Source: an uncultured Saprospiraceae bacterium
Lineage (GTDB): Bacteria; Bacteroidota; Bacteroidia; Chitinophagales; Saprospiraceae
Assembly (NCBI GenBank): GCA_938041445.1
Contig: CALISO010000074.1
Location: 1 to 39,358, forward strand
Direction of reading: 5' to 3'
Length of the DNA stretch: 39,358 nucleotides
In this document: positions 14,476-26,700 of the stretch, one piece after another
How positions within the stretch are numbered: position 1 is the stretch's first letter
Layout of the letters: every line of letters starts with the position of its first letter
Program-made: the position numbers and the translations under genes
The notes under the pieces: model-generated
What the model was told of the DNA's origin: nothing
What the model saw: the letters and a program-made list of their open reading frames with translations, nothing else
Database searches by the model: none

Positions 14476-16971
14476 ATGAAATTACTAGTATTTGGCAGCA
14501 TCTTAGTTGCAATGTTTGCAATGTCATGTAATAGGAATGTGATGCAAGAAGTCATCATAGACGAACAAATGTTAGATACATTGACAGTGACAGCCACACC
14601 ATTACTTGATGGGTATGAACAGCAATTACCAGTACGTAGAGTAACGACAACTCGGATTGTAGACCTATTACATACGAGTCTTGAGTTGAGTTTTGACTGG
14701 GAAGAGAGTGATGTCATAGGAGTGGCTGAGCTAGAGTTGACGCCTTATATTACGCCAATAAATCAAATCACTCTTGACGCAAAAGATTTTTCAATCAATG
14801 AGATACTTGTTGATGGAAGCCAGACAACAGATTATACATATGATTCTCTTCAACTAGTGATCAATCTTGGGAAGACACTAGATAAAGATGAAAATATAAA
14901 ATTGACTATCGACTATACAGCCCATCCTGATGGCAAATTGAAAGCGGGATCAGCTATCACATCAGATCAAGGATTATTCTTCATAGATCCTCGCGGAGAG
15001 ATCGCATCTAAGCCAACTCAGATATGGACACAGGGAGAGACAGAATATAACTCCAGATGGTTTCCAACGATTGACAAACCCAATGAGAGATGTACACAAG
15101 AAATAAAAGTGACAGTGCCAGATACTCTCACAACTCTATCTAATGGTAAGTTGGTCAGCAGCCAAAAACTCGCCGGCAATCTTCGCCAGGATCATTGGGT
15201 GCAAAACCTTCCCCATGCTCCATACTTATTTATGCTAGCGATAGGTGATTATGCAATTGTAGAAGAAGTTCAAGATAATATTGAATATCAATATATGGTC
15301 TATCCAGACTATGCTGAAGATGCGAAAGCGATCTTCAACCATACACCAGAGATGATGCAATTCTTCGCTGAGTTGATAGGATATCCATATCCATGGGATA
15401 AGTATTCACAAGTCATTGCTGAAGATTATGTGTCAGGCGCAATGGAGAATACAAGTGCTGTCATCTTCGGAGAATTTGTCCAAAAAGATGCTCGAGCATT
15501 GATTGATGCACCTAATGATAATATCGTTGCACACGAACTATTTCACCATTGGTTTGGAGATCTTGTGACTTGCGAGAGTTGGTCCAACTTAACAATGAAC
15601 GAAGGCTTTGCTAACTATGGAGAATACCTCTGGCTTGAACACAAATACGGAAAGGACAAAGCAGAAGAACACAGACTTTCAGAACTGCAATCTTATCTGG
15701 CGTCTACGGAATCAGGAGCTACTCACGACTTGATAGACTTTAATTATGAAGACAAGGAAGATATGTTTGATGTGCATAGCTATAATAAAGGGGGATTAGT
15801 TCTACATATGTTGCGAGACAAACTAGGAGATGAAGTATTCTTTGCTGGACTTTCTCACTATCTACATGATAATGAATTTACAGCAGTAGAAGCTCACGAC
15901 CTACGACTTGCAATGGAAGAGGTGAGTGGTCAAGACCTCACACTGTTTTTTGATCAGTGGTATTTTTCATCAGGCCACCCTACGTTATCAATTGATGTCG
16001 ACTATGGTGATAATAGCATCTCACTTACGGCTATTCAAGAACAACAAGAGCCTAACCACCTGCCTATCTACCACCTGGAGTTACATCCAAAAATTTACTA
16101 CGTTGATGGTACTTCAGAAGAAGTTAGTTGGACAATAGATTCTCGAATTGCAAAGATAAAATACCCAATCGATAAAGAGGTTGTCGTTGTCGTTGTCGAT
16201 GGTCGACATATAACACTTGGGACAATTCTTGACCCACCGTTATCTGCTGAACAGAGTAACTATCTAGCGCTTTATTCAGATTCTTACCAAGAGGTGATGA
16301 ATGCCTTAGCGACTAATCCAGAATTATCTGAAGAGGCGTGGAAAAGAGCAAGTACTTACGCATATGAAACAGTAAGAAGCACGACTATAGATTTACATCC
16401 TGAGCAGTATGAAGTCAATGAATTGTTTGATATTTTGCGAGAAGATCCAAGCAGTCGAGTACGTCAGTCTGCAATCTTTGCAATTGCAACCACGGGTAAT
16501 ATAGTCTTTGCAAATAAAGCAGCCACCATTGGTATGAAAGATGAATCCTACGAAGTACAAAAGCAAGCCATCTCAATTGAATACGCTATTGATCAATCAG
16601 TAGGGGAGACTATTATTGATAGTTTGGAGGTCAACAACCCACTACCATATCTCGACATCATTTCTGATATCAAGTCACAAGAACTGACAAAGGAAGACCT
16701 ACCTTTTTACCGTAAATATTTGGACGAAGGGGTTGACTTGGGTATCTACTATATGGTTAACGACTATATTGCTTTAACAAAGACTTTATCTCCCGCAGAG
16801 ATTGGAACATCTATCATGCATTTTAGAGAACTCAAGTCTTTCACTAATGAATATTACAAAGCGTATCTCTACAACGGATCTATCGATACACTTAAGGAAA
16901 CATTAGGTAAGTCTTTGAAAAATTATGAGGGTAAGGACAAAGAGTACTTGCAGGGTTTGATTGAAGAGTAA
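14476..16971 (+). CDS. M1-family aminopeptidase, lipoprotein
   Basis: Zinc aminopeptidase of the M1 (aminopeptidase N/LTA4 hydrolase) family, 831 residues. The leader ends in AMSC, so C18 is the probable lipidated Cys and the enzyme is periplasmic or surface-exposed. The substrate-recognition motif appears as SGAMENTSAVIF. The zinc site is HELFHHW with H353, E354, H357 and the third ligand E376 (NEGFANYGE), the exact HExxH-x18-E spacing. The N-terminal beta domain precedes these; the C-terminal part from about 610 is helical with HEAT-like repeats (DPSSRVRQSAIFAIATTGN). It ends the plus-strand run that starts at 11707. Confidence 0.95.
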   Translation: MKLLVFGSILVAMFAMSCNRNVMQEVIIDEQMLDTLTVTATPLLDGYEQQLPVRRVTTTRIVDLLHTSLELSFDWEESDVIGVAELELTPYITPINQITLDAKDFSINEILVDGSQTTDYTYDSLQLVINLGKTLDKDENIKLTIDYTAHPDGKLKAGSAITSDQGLFFIDPRGEIASKPTQIWTQGETEYNSRWFPTIDKPNERCTQEIKVTVPDTLTTLSNGKLVSSQKLAGNLRQDHWVQNLPHAPYLFMLAIGDYAIVEEVQDNIEYQYMVYPDYAEDAKAIFNHTPEMMQFFAELIGYPYPWDKYSQVIAEDYVSGAMENTSAVIFGEFVQKDARALIDAPNDNIVAHELFHHWFGDLVTCESWSNLTMNEGFANYGEYLWLEHKYGKDKAEEHRLSELQSYLASTESGATHDLIDFNYEDKEDMFDVHSYNKGGLVLHMLRDKLGDEVFFAGLSHYLHDNEFTAVEAHDLRLAMEEVSGQDLTLFFDQWYFSSGHPTLSIDVDYGDNSISLTAIQEQQEPNHLPIYHLELHPKIYYVDGTSEEVSWTIDSRIAKIKYPIDKEVVVVVVDGRHITLGTILDPPLSAEQSNYLALYSDSYQEVMNALATNPELSEEAWKRASTYAYETVRSTTIDLHPEQYEVNELFDILREDPSSRVRQSAIFAIATTGNIVFANKAATIGMKDESYEVQKQAISIEYAIDQSVGETIIDSLEVNNPLPYLDIISDIKSQELTKEDLPFYRKYLDEGVDLGIYYMVNDYIALTKTLSPAEIGTSIMHFRELKSFTNEYYKAYLYNGSIDTLKETLGKSLKNYEGKDKEYLQGLIEE

Positions 16972-16993
16972 GAGGCAATATCAATCTTGAACT

Positions 16994-17635
16994 TTACATT
17001 TTGTAGTTTTTATTTGCCCAATTGATAGTTGGTTCAATCCATACATTTAGGGGTTTGAATAAGAATCCATGTCCCATCCCAGTATCTAACTCTATCTCCT
17101 TGAAATTTTTCAACTTACAAGTTGAAGTTGCTTTCCTCTTCTGTGCTGATACACCGTATGGATCCGATTTATCATAAATTGTTAGAACATTACCGCAAAA
17201 ATTAATTTCAGGAATGTTTTCGATATCATCATTTGAATAGCAACCAATAAATACAAAATTTAAATGTTGATTGTTGGCAATTGTTGAAACGTATTGTGCA
17301 ATATATCCACCTTTTGATGTCCCGACAATTGTTATGTCGCTAGGCGCAAATCCCAGATGAATCAGGCTGTCAATTTGATTGACTAGCTTTTCAGCATAAT
17401 CTCTTGCATTGACATTGCCTTTTCTTACTTCACTGATAACGTTAAAACCTTCTTTTTCAAATTCCTCAATTATTTCCTTGTATTCTGTTCGTCCAAACTC
17501 AGGATGAAGTTCCTCTAACTCATGGGTTTCTAAGAATCGATTATGCAAAAAGAAAATTATTGGTTCTGAGTTTTTGGAATTACACCCAGCAAGAAATATT
17601 GTGAGGAGTACGAATTGTTGAAGTTTCACATACAT
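16994..17635 (-). CDS. Alpha/beta-hydrolase-like lipoprotein
   Basis: A 213-residue predicted lipoprotein: leader MYVKLQQFVLLTIFLAGC with C18 in the lipobox. The body has the alpha/beta-hydrolase layout: strand IIFFLHNRF, nucleophile elbow GTSKGG with S107, probable acid in IYDKSDP (D155 or D158), and catalytic His in GMGHGF (H189). Small size and short lid suggest a minimal esterase/peptidase-like enzyme; the substrate is unknown. It converges with the aminopeptidase gene across 22 bases and lies downstream of the giant gene, separated from it by a terminator. Catalytic assignments are by motif. Confidence 0.82.
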   Translation of the reverse strand: MYVKLQQFVLLTIFLAGCNSKNSEPIIFFLHNRFLETHELEELHPEFGRTEYKEIIEEFEKEGFNVISEVRKGNVNARDYAEKLVNQIDSLIHLGFAPSDITIVGTSKGGYIAQYVSTIANNQHLNFVFIGCYSNDDIENIPEINFCGNVLTIYDKSDPYGVSAQKRKATSTCKLKNFKEIELDTGMGHGFLFKPLNVWIEPTINWANKNYKM

Positions 17636-17659
17636 TTATTTTAAACTGTAGAGACTATG

Positions 17660-17701
17660 AAAAATAAACACTCTGAATTGTCGAAACAATCCAGAGTGTT
17701 T
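17660..17701 (-). terminator. Terminator of the giant surface-protein gene
   Basis: AAACACTCTG (17666-17675) pairs exactly with CAGAGTGTTT (17692-17701); inside it ATTG (17677-17680) pairs with CAAT (17687-17690). Read on the minus strand, the stem is followed by ATTTTTC, and it lies about 26 bases after the stop at 17727. A clear intrinsic terminator. Confidence 0.8.
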
Positions 17702-17726
17702 AAAAGAGAATCGGTCAGAGACATAT

Positions 17727-20700
17727 CTAGTATATCACAGTAATATCACCAGCCTTAGTTATCTTACCTAAGCCAGGCACATCAAAGACAAAGAGGTAGA
17801 CATAGACTCCTGCTTCGATTCGTTGTCCATTGAAAGTTAAATCCCAACCTGCGGTTGGATCATTAGTTTGGAAGTTAGTATTGATGTAGACAAGATTACC
17901 CCATCTATCATAGATTGACATCTCATCCGTAATGATATCTTCACTACCCGACTGTGGATAGAATGTGTCATCATCACCGACAAGAATGATATTAGGGATA
18001 AAGATATCCTCTTCTCTATCAACCAAGAACCTCACTGTTGCAGTCGCCATACAACCCTCCGAATTGGTAATTGTAATCTCATACAACTGACCAACTAGTA
18101 CATCTTCAAAGTCTACAGTCAAGCACAGAGGACATGGTATTGGCAATTCTGGCGACCACACAATGCTTTCAATATCACCAGTAGGGATGTTGGTCGTCAA
18201 GTTAACTGTTACATCATCTCCAAATTCTACTTCTACCACAGGTTCATCGACCTCAAGAGTTACAGTTTGAGGTTCTTCCAGCACTATTGTTGTTAAGAAG
18301 GCACAGCCAAGCGCATCAGTAACTTCCACTAAGTATGACCCTCCACTAAGTCCAGTGAAGACTCCTGTTGTGTTCTCCATATTGTCTACCGAGTATGTAT
18401 AAGGTGGTTGCCCTCCAGCAAGAGTTTCTAATAAAATTTCGCCTGCAGTTAAATTTTCACAAGAAGGATCAGTTATCTCGCTAGCAACTTCAGATGGGCC
18501 ACCATTCGGATTGACGACAAACATATCCGATGTCACACAACCTGTAAGCACATCTGTGACCTCAACGGTATAAGTGCCTGCAAGAGTTGCAACGATATTT
18601 GCAGCATCATTTGCTGACAAGATATTTCCATCTGTTGTTGACCAAGCAATTGTCGTTGCCGCACCACCATTATCTATAATTGCACTGAGTGTAACTTCTG
18701 GATTTTCACAAGGCAAGTCTGGATCTCCCATCGCTTCCACTGCTGGAAACTGGAAGAGTTCGATCACTTCTATGGTATCAATATTCTGACAATTATTGTT
18801 ACTATCGGTTCCTTCCAGATAGTAGAGACCTGGTGTTGTCACTTCTAGCTGAAGAGTATTTTCTCCAGGCAGCTCTCCTGCATCGTCTGACCATTGATAG
18901 GAGATAGATCCACTGCCTTGTGATTGACTTGCGTCAATGACTACTGCTAGGTTTACACATGTGAGCGGATCTGGTTCTTGTATCAATAGTAGAGGAAACT
19001 CTTCCTGATCTTGGATATTGATGACTGATTCATTACTACATCCTGTAATCGTATCCAAGGCAATTAATGTGACTTCTCCTCCTTCAGAAATTACCACTTC
19101 AAATGCTTGGGTAATGTTCTTGCCATTGATCCATGTATAGATGACGTTTTCTTCTGATGCCCCTGAAGTCAAGGTTACAGCATCGATGACACAGTCGATG
19201 ACATTATCTGGATCAGCAGAGATGATTGCCAACGGTTCGTTACGTTCATCATCAATCGTCACACTGCTTTCATCATCACAATCATTTACGATATCAGTGA
19301 CCACGAGAGTAAAAGTTCCTGGTTCAGTTGTATCGTATGTGGGATCTGTGCTGACAACATTGCCATCTATATCTGTCCACTCATAGGTAAATGTCGTACC
19401 AGTTGCAGTACCAGGACCACCCAAGGTTACAGAAATGATATCGCAATTGATCAGTTGATTTGCTCCCGCATCGGCAGAAGCATTACAACCACAATTTGGT
19501 GGGTTGACAACAAATGTTGTATCACAAGAAGTACTTGAATCCGTGATTGTAATTGATAGTGACTCATTGATATCGATACCACTGATGGTCACTATTCCAG
19601 AGTTAATATCTGCACTGTATGGGGGAGCTTGGATATCGTCACCTGACGTTGTGAATTCAGCTGTATAAGTCAAATCATCATCACTACAGTTTAACGAAAG
19701 TGCTAGTACATCTGGAGTAGGCGATAAGACTACTTCAACATCTGTAGCACCCGTACAACCATCTGTATCTGTAACAATGACACTGTAATTTCCTGTTTGG
19801 TTGACGATTATTGCTTGAGTGATTTCACTATTGCTCCATTCGTATTGCTCGTAGTCACCGTCCACGGTTAAGATTGTTTGACCATCAAGACAGATCTGCG
19901 GTTCTCCGTTGATACCAGGAGTTGGTAGCGGTAATACCTCTACCAACACTTCATTAGTACCAGTACAACCGCCGACATCAGATACCTCAACAGAGTAAAG
20001 TCCACCAGTTGTGACTTCTATGGTTTGAGTCACCTCATTTGTTGACCAGAGATAGGTTGCAAAATCTCCAGCATTTAAAATCGTAGACTCACCATCACAG
20101 AACTCTCTATCCCCAGTAATTGCAGGCATAAGAAATTCTTCCTCAGTGACCATAATTTCAGAAGAAGCAACGCAACCGTTAATATCTGTAACCTCTACAG
20201 AAATCAAGCCTTCCATACTCACGCTGATTGTTTGTGTTATTTCATTTGTAGACCACAACCAACTTGCCCCATCTCCAGCATCTAGGGTAGTAGATCCATC
20301 CACACAGAAAGAGGTACTACCTGATATTTCAGCAATAGGATCTCCATAGTAAGAAGTGTTGACACTCGTCGATCCTGTACAGCCATTGATATCAGTCACT
20401 TCTACAGAGATTATTCCAGGTTCAGTAACCTCCAATGTGGGATCACTCGATCCATCAGACCATAAGTATTCTGCATATACATTTTCCAATGAGAGAATTG
20501 TTGATTCGCCGAAGCAAAGCTGAGGATCTCCTGCCATCATCGGACTTGGATTGGGCACATCAACAACTACGATACTTGATGATCCTTCACAGCCAATATT
20601 GTCAGTTACAGTTACTGTGTAGGTACCACTCTGGTTGACAAGGATTTCATTGACCCCTGTATTAGTAGTTGACCATTCATAAGAGGTATAGATATCAGGC

Positions 20701-23700
20701 ACACTCAATGTTGTACTACTTCCGTCACAGAGATTGTTATCTCCAGCTATTTCTACATTAAGCGATTCCACTTCTGTTACTGTGATATCGGCTGTTCCAC
20801 TACACCCTGATTGGTCAAATACTGTGACCATATAATCTCCAGGTTCAGAAATCGTAATTTCTTGAGTGTCTTCATTTGTACTCCATTCGTATGTAATAAA
20901 GCTTCCCACACTGAGAGTACTTGTTGATCCTTCACATAATTCTTCGCTTCCTAATATTTCTAGTGAGAGGTTGAGTTGTTCGCTGATCTCTACAGAAGAA
21001 GATCCTGTACAACCATTGGCATCTGTCACAAAAACACTGATTGTACCTTCAGTATCAACCATGATTTCAGATAAAGTCTCATTGCTCGGACTCCAAGTCA
21101 CTGACTCAAATGTGGAGTTGAGAGATAAAATGGTAAACCCGTCTGGACAGAATGTGGTCGAGCCCAAAATGGAGACTGTAGGATTTGGCAATTCATTGAT
21201 TGCAACAGACGAAGAGGCTTCACAACCAAATGCATCTGTAACCGTCACTGTATAACTTCCACCAGAATTAATGGTAATGTCTTGTGTGTCCTCATTAGTA
21301 CTCCAAGCGTAAGTAGTGAATGGACCACCAGCTGAGAGTATGGCATCACTTCCTTCACACAGAATTTCTGGACCTACAATGTTTGGAGATGCCAAAGTAT
21401 TGACAGTAACATTGACAGAAGTAGAAGACGTACAACCATTATTATCAGTTGCAGTTACAGAATATTCACCTTCAGCATTAATTGTAATAGATTGCGACGT
21501 TAATTGGTTAGACCATGCATAAGAGGAGAATGTTCCCACCGCGGTAAGGTCAATTATTTCACCGTCACACAGCTCTGTTTCTCCATCTATAGTCACTTGT
21601 TCTGCGTTGGTAGTTGTAACTGTTATTTGGCTAGAACCACTACATCCAGAAGCATCAGTAACCGTGACCGAATAATCTCCAGCACCTACTTCTATAGACT
21701 CAGTGCCCTCGTTCGTATCCCACTCGTAGGTAGTGAACGTACCGAATACTGATAAGGTCGTCGTAGATCCTTCACAGACATTTTCATTACCATTGATGGT
21801 AGGTGAGAGTTCATCATCTTGCATTACTTGAATAGAGGATGAACCTGTACAACCATTATCATCGGTTACAATTACGGTATATGTATCAGTGGTACTTGCG
21901 GTGATTTGCTGGATATTTTCACCAAAAGGCAACCAAGAATATCCAGCCCAAGTACCTGCATCAAGGGTAGTACTTCCACCTTCACAGAATGTGGTACCAC
22001 CATCGATAAAGACCTCTAACTCGTTATTTGCGACAACAATTACAGAGCTCTCTCCAGTACAACCATTGTTATCGGTAACAGTAACACTATAACTGCCAGA
22101 ACTGTTAACGGGTAAAGAATTAGTTGTTGTCACGCCATCGCTCCAGCTATAATTCAAGAATCCGGCATCAACAGTCAAAGTCGTAATCTCCCCATCACAA
22201 ATATTGAGATCACCTGTAATGGTAACCGTAGGCGGAATATGTTCAGTTAAGTCTATTGTGCTGATGTGTGTACAGCCATTAATATCGGTTACCGTCACAG
22301 AGTATGTATCTGGAGTAGTTACAGTGATACTACCATTCGTACTTGAGTTAGACCAAGTATAATCTGTATAATTTGGATCGCTTGCATCTAGCACTGCATC
22401 AGTACCTGGGCAGAATGGATTATCTCCTGCTATGGTCGGAGCCAAAATATCAGACTGCACAACAGTCACCACAGATGAACCCGTACACCCACTACCATCG
22501 CTAACTTCTACAGTGTAGTCACCAGGAGTATTTACAGTGATTTGCGATACATTTGCTCCGACCTCTGGCCAGAGATAAGTATCGAACCCTGCACCTGCTG
22601 AAAGCGTCACTTCTTCTCCTTCACAGATAAATAAATCGCCAGTAATCTGAGGTTCTAACGATGTAGATTCGTCTACTGAAAGTAAGGTGATGGATTGACA
22701 TCCATTTTGATCTATAACCTGTAGTGTGATATCATCAGGGGTAGAAACAACAAGTACATTACTTTCTTCTCCGCTAGGAAACCACAGATAAGAATCAAAA
22801 CCTGTCTCTGCTGTAAGTGTAGTAGAAGATCCTTCACAATAGGTCAGTGAACCACTTATCTCTGCTGGTTCTGGTTCAATAACATCTACTGTGAACTCAT
22901 CTGTACTTGTGCAGGCATTAAAATCTGTAACAGTCACAGTGTACGTTCCATCTTCATTAATGATGAGAGTCTGATCGTCATTACCGTCTCCCCAATCATA
23001 CATAAAAAAGCCATTACCAGCATCAAGCTCTGATACTTGGCCAAAGCAGATGATATCATCTCCCGTTATTGTTGTTGTTTCTGCATCTACAGCAGTGAGC
23101 GGTACGTCTACGATTTCTGATAGACAGTCATTCACATCACAGACTACATAGTACACAATATCTCCCGTAATAGGAGGCGTAGTGAAGTCGTCTCCAATAA
23201 AGATGACATTCGTTCCTGCAGCGTCATCATACCAAATGACTTCCCCATTACAGTCGGACGCTTCAAGTTCAGCAGGTATATCCATACAAGCATTGAAAGG
23301 TGCGGTTATCGTTGGTACTGGAGTTGGATTAGGAGTACCCATGCATGGCACACATTCTTGACCTTGACAATCAATAACTCTGATATCATTAATTGTACAA
23401 GGGTCTCCATCAGAGCAAGGCTCATCAAAAGTCAATCCATTGCTACAATCAGTGACAACTCCAGCACATGGTCCACAGAATGACCCGTCACAAGCAACTT
23501 CTCTCAAATCATTTATCGTGCATTCATCATTATCATTACATGCAATGAATTCTGTCAGACCATTACAGTCTGTGAGTACTCCTGCGCATGGAACGCAGAC
23601 ATTGCCTTCACAATCGAGAGTCTCTCTATCGTCAATAGTACAATCATCACCATCAGAACATGCTGTTGGTGTTGGCGGTACTAGGGTAATTACTTGATTG

Positions 23701-26700
23701 AAAACGGCTGGGCCATTCCCACAGACATCTGAGTACATCCACATCCTGGTAATACTTCCGCCCGTACAAGCATCAAGGTTTCCTGATTCTGAACCAGGTA
23801 CAGTACCTGAAAGATCACAATTGTCCTCCCACTCAAGATCATCAAATGCTGGAAGGTCAGCAAGACAACTTATCATAATGGCAGCATCTGGCGTATTGAC
23901 AAATACTGGTGGTGTTAAATCTTCCAAGGTAATGACTTGCACATGTGTAAGTACATCTCCACAAAGCGTACTTGTGACTTCCCAAGTACGGATTATTTCA
24001 TCACCACAGATGAGAAGTTCTCCTGCTTCTTCAGGTGAAATACTAGAGCCTTCTTCGCAAGCAACTCCAGTCGGTGCATTTGAGTAGTCTAGGTCTTCTG
24101 CTGGAGGTATTGGATCGCCACATTGTATTGTGACATTTCCCGGCAAGGTAGATATCCAAGCTAAGTCTGGTACCGGATTGACAGTGATAGTCTGAGTGTG
24201 AGTAACCAGGTTATCACAGAGATCCATATACTCCCACATTCTTGTAATTACGCCACCATTACAGTCATCAATTGTACCCATTTCAGTACCAGCAACTGTA
24301 CTCGTGCCATCACAGTTATCAGTCCACTCTAGTTCTTCCATAAGCGGAAGATCTAAGAAGCAATCGAAAGTCATATCCGCAGGAGTGCTTGTAAATACTG
24401 GTGGTGTAATATCTTCAAAAGTGAATGTCTGCACGTAAGTAAGTGTAGGTCCACAAGTCGGGATTACTTCCCAAGTCCTTGTAATCTGATCACCACAGTT
24501 AACGAATGCTCCAGCATCAATAGGAGAGATAAAATCAGTCTCCAAGCAATTTGCACTTACAGGAGCATTAGAATATTCTAAATCTATAGGGTCAGGAAGT
24601 GGATCAGTAATACACTCTATTGTGATATCTGCAGGTAAGGTTGTTAACCACATAATATCGGGGACAGGAGTCACAGTGATTGTCTGTGTATGTGTAGCAG
24701 GGTTGTCACAGAGGTCGAGGTACTCCCAAGTTCTCATAATGGTACCACCTACGCAGTCTACGATCGTTCCCGTTTCTACACCAGGGACACTATCTGTACC
24801 ATCACAGTTGTCAGTCCAGACCAAGTCCTCCATCGTTGGGACATCAAGGTAGCAATCGAAAGTCATATCCGCAGGAGGATCTGTAAACTCTGGAGGTGTG
24901 ATATCTTCAAATGTAAAAGTCTGCACGTATGTCAATGTTGGCCCACAAGTTGGAATCACCTCCCAAGTTCTTGTAATCTGGTCACCACAATTTACGAAAG
25001 TCCCATCATCAACAGGAGGCGCAAAATCTGTCTCTAAGCAATTTGCACTTATAGGAGCATTGGAATATTCTAAATCTATCGGGTCTGGCAGAGGATCAGT
25101 AATGCACTCAATAGTTATGTCTTCCGGAAGTGCCGTCAACCAGATAATATCGGGAACAGGAGTCACAGTGATTGTCTGTGTATGAGTGACGGGATTATCA
25201 CAGAGATCTGTGTATTCCCAAGTTCTCATAATGGTACCACCTACGCAGTCAACGATTGTCCCTGTTTCCACACCAGGGACACTATCTGTGCCATCACAGT
25301 TGTCGGTCCACACCAAGTCATCCATCGTTGGGACATCAAGGTAGCAATCGAAAGTCATATCCGCAGGAGGATCTGTAAACTCTGGAGGTGTGATATCTTC
25401 AAATGTAAATGTCTGCACGTATGTCAATGTTGGCCCACAAGTTGGAATCACTTCCCAAGTTCTTGTAATCTGGTCACCACAATTAACAAATGTGCCAGCA
25501 TCAACGGGAGAGGCGAAATCTGTCTCGAAACAATTAGTACTCGCAGGAGCATTAGACCATTCTAAGTCGATTGGGTCAGGGAGAGGATCAGTGATACACT
25601 CAATCGTGACATCTTCTGGTAGGGCTGTGATCCAAGTAGCATCTGGTACTGGTGTCACCTCTATCGTCTGTACGTGGGTATCTGTATTTGTACCACAAAT
25701 GTCCGTATATGTCCAAGTCCTTGTAATCGTACCACCCGTACATACATCAATCGTACCGGCCTCAACCCCTTCAACACTGTCAGTCCCGTCACAGTTGTCA
25801 GTCCACACAAGATCTTCCATTACAGGTACGTCGAGGTAGCAATCTAAAGTCAGATTGCCTGGTTCGTCTTGAAGCTCTGGAGGAGTGACGTCTATGAGGG
25901 TAATTGTCTGTACGTGCATAATTGGATTACCGCATTGGTCTGAATGTTCCCAAGTTCTTGTTAAGAAATCTTCGCAGATGAGTAATGGACCACCTGTCTC
26001 TTCACCCGGTATAGAGCCCATTTCCTCACATCCATCTCCTGTGCCATTGGAGTACATAATTGGTTCCATTGGAGGGACAGTCTCATTACATTCTACAGAA
26101 ATATCATCTGGCAAAGTAGATGTCCAAACTACTGGTGCAGGGGGATTCACTGTGATCATTTGGGTATGCGTCACAGTGAGACCACAATCATCAGTGTATA
26201 TCCAAGTTCGTTCCACAACACCAGCTGTACACAGATCAGTCCCGTTATCAACTTGAGTATCAAGGGGGACCATACCCGTACCGTCACAGTTATCCGTCCA
26301 CACAAGATCTTCAGCTGCTGGGATGTCAAGAAAGCAATCAAAAGTCAATGGGCCAGGTGGGTCTACAAAGACTGGTGGTTCCGTATCTTCAAGAGTCACC
26401 ATTTGCATTGTATCAAATACTCTTCCACAGAAATCGGTTACTTCCCATGTGATTGTGATTACATCATCACAGATATCGAGGGTCCCATCAATCTCAGGAG
26501 TATCTTCTGTGCCTTCTATGAAACAATCACCAATATCATTATTGGTATAGTCTAGATTCACTGGAGTAAATGGAAGGTCAGCACAAGTGATGGTGACGTC
26601 ATCTGGCACATCGAGAAATTCTATATCAAGTGGTGGATCTATTGTAACTGTCTGAGTTGCGGTGACATCGAATCCACAAGTATCTGGGATAATCCAGGTG

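Noticed and set aside
24690-25565. Long open frames on the plus strand opposite the giant gene (for example 24690-25037, 25182-25565, 26160-26555)
   Set aside because: They repeat with the same period as the HYR modules and arise from the biased composition of the opposite coding strand; their translations show no protein-like pattern.
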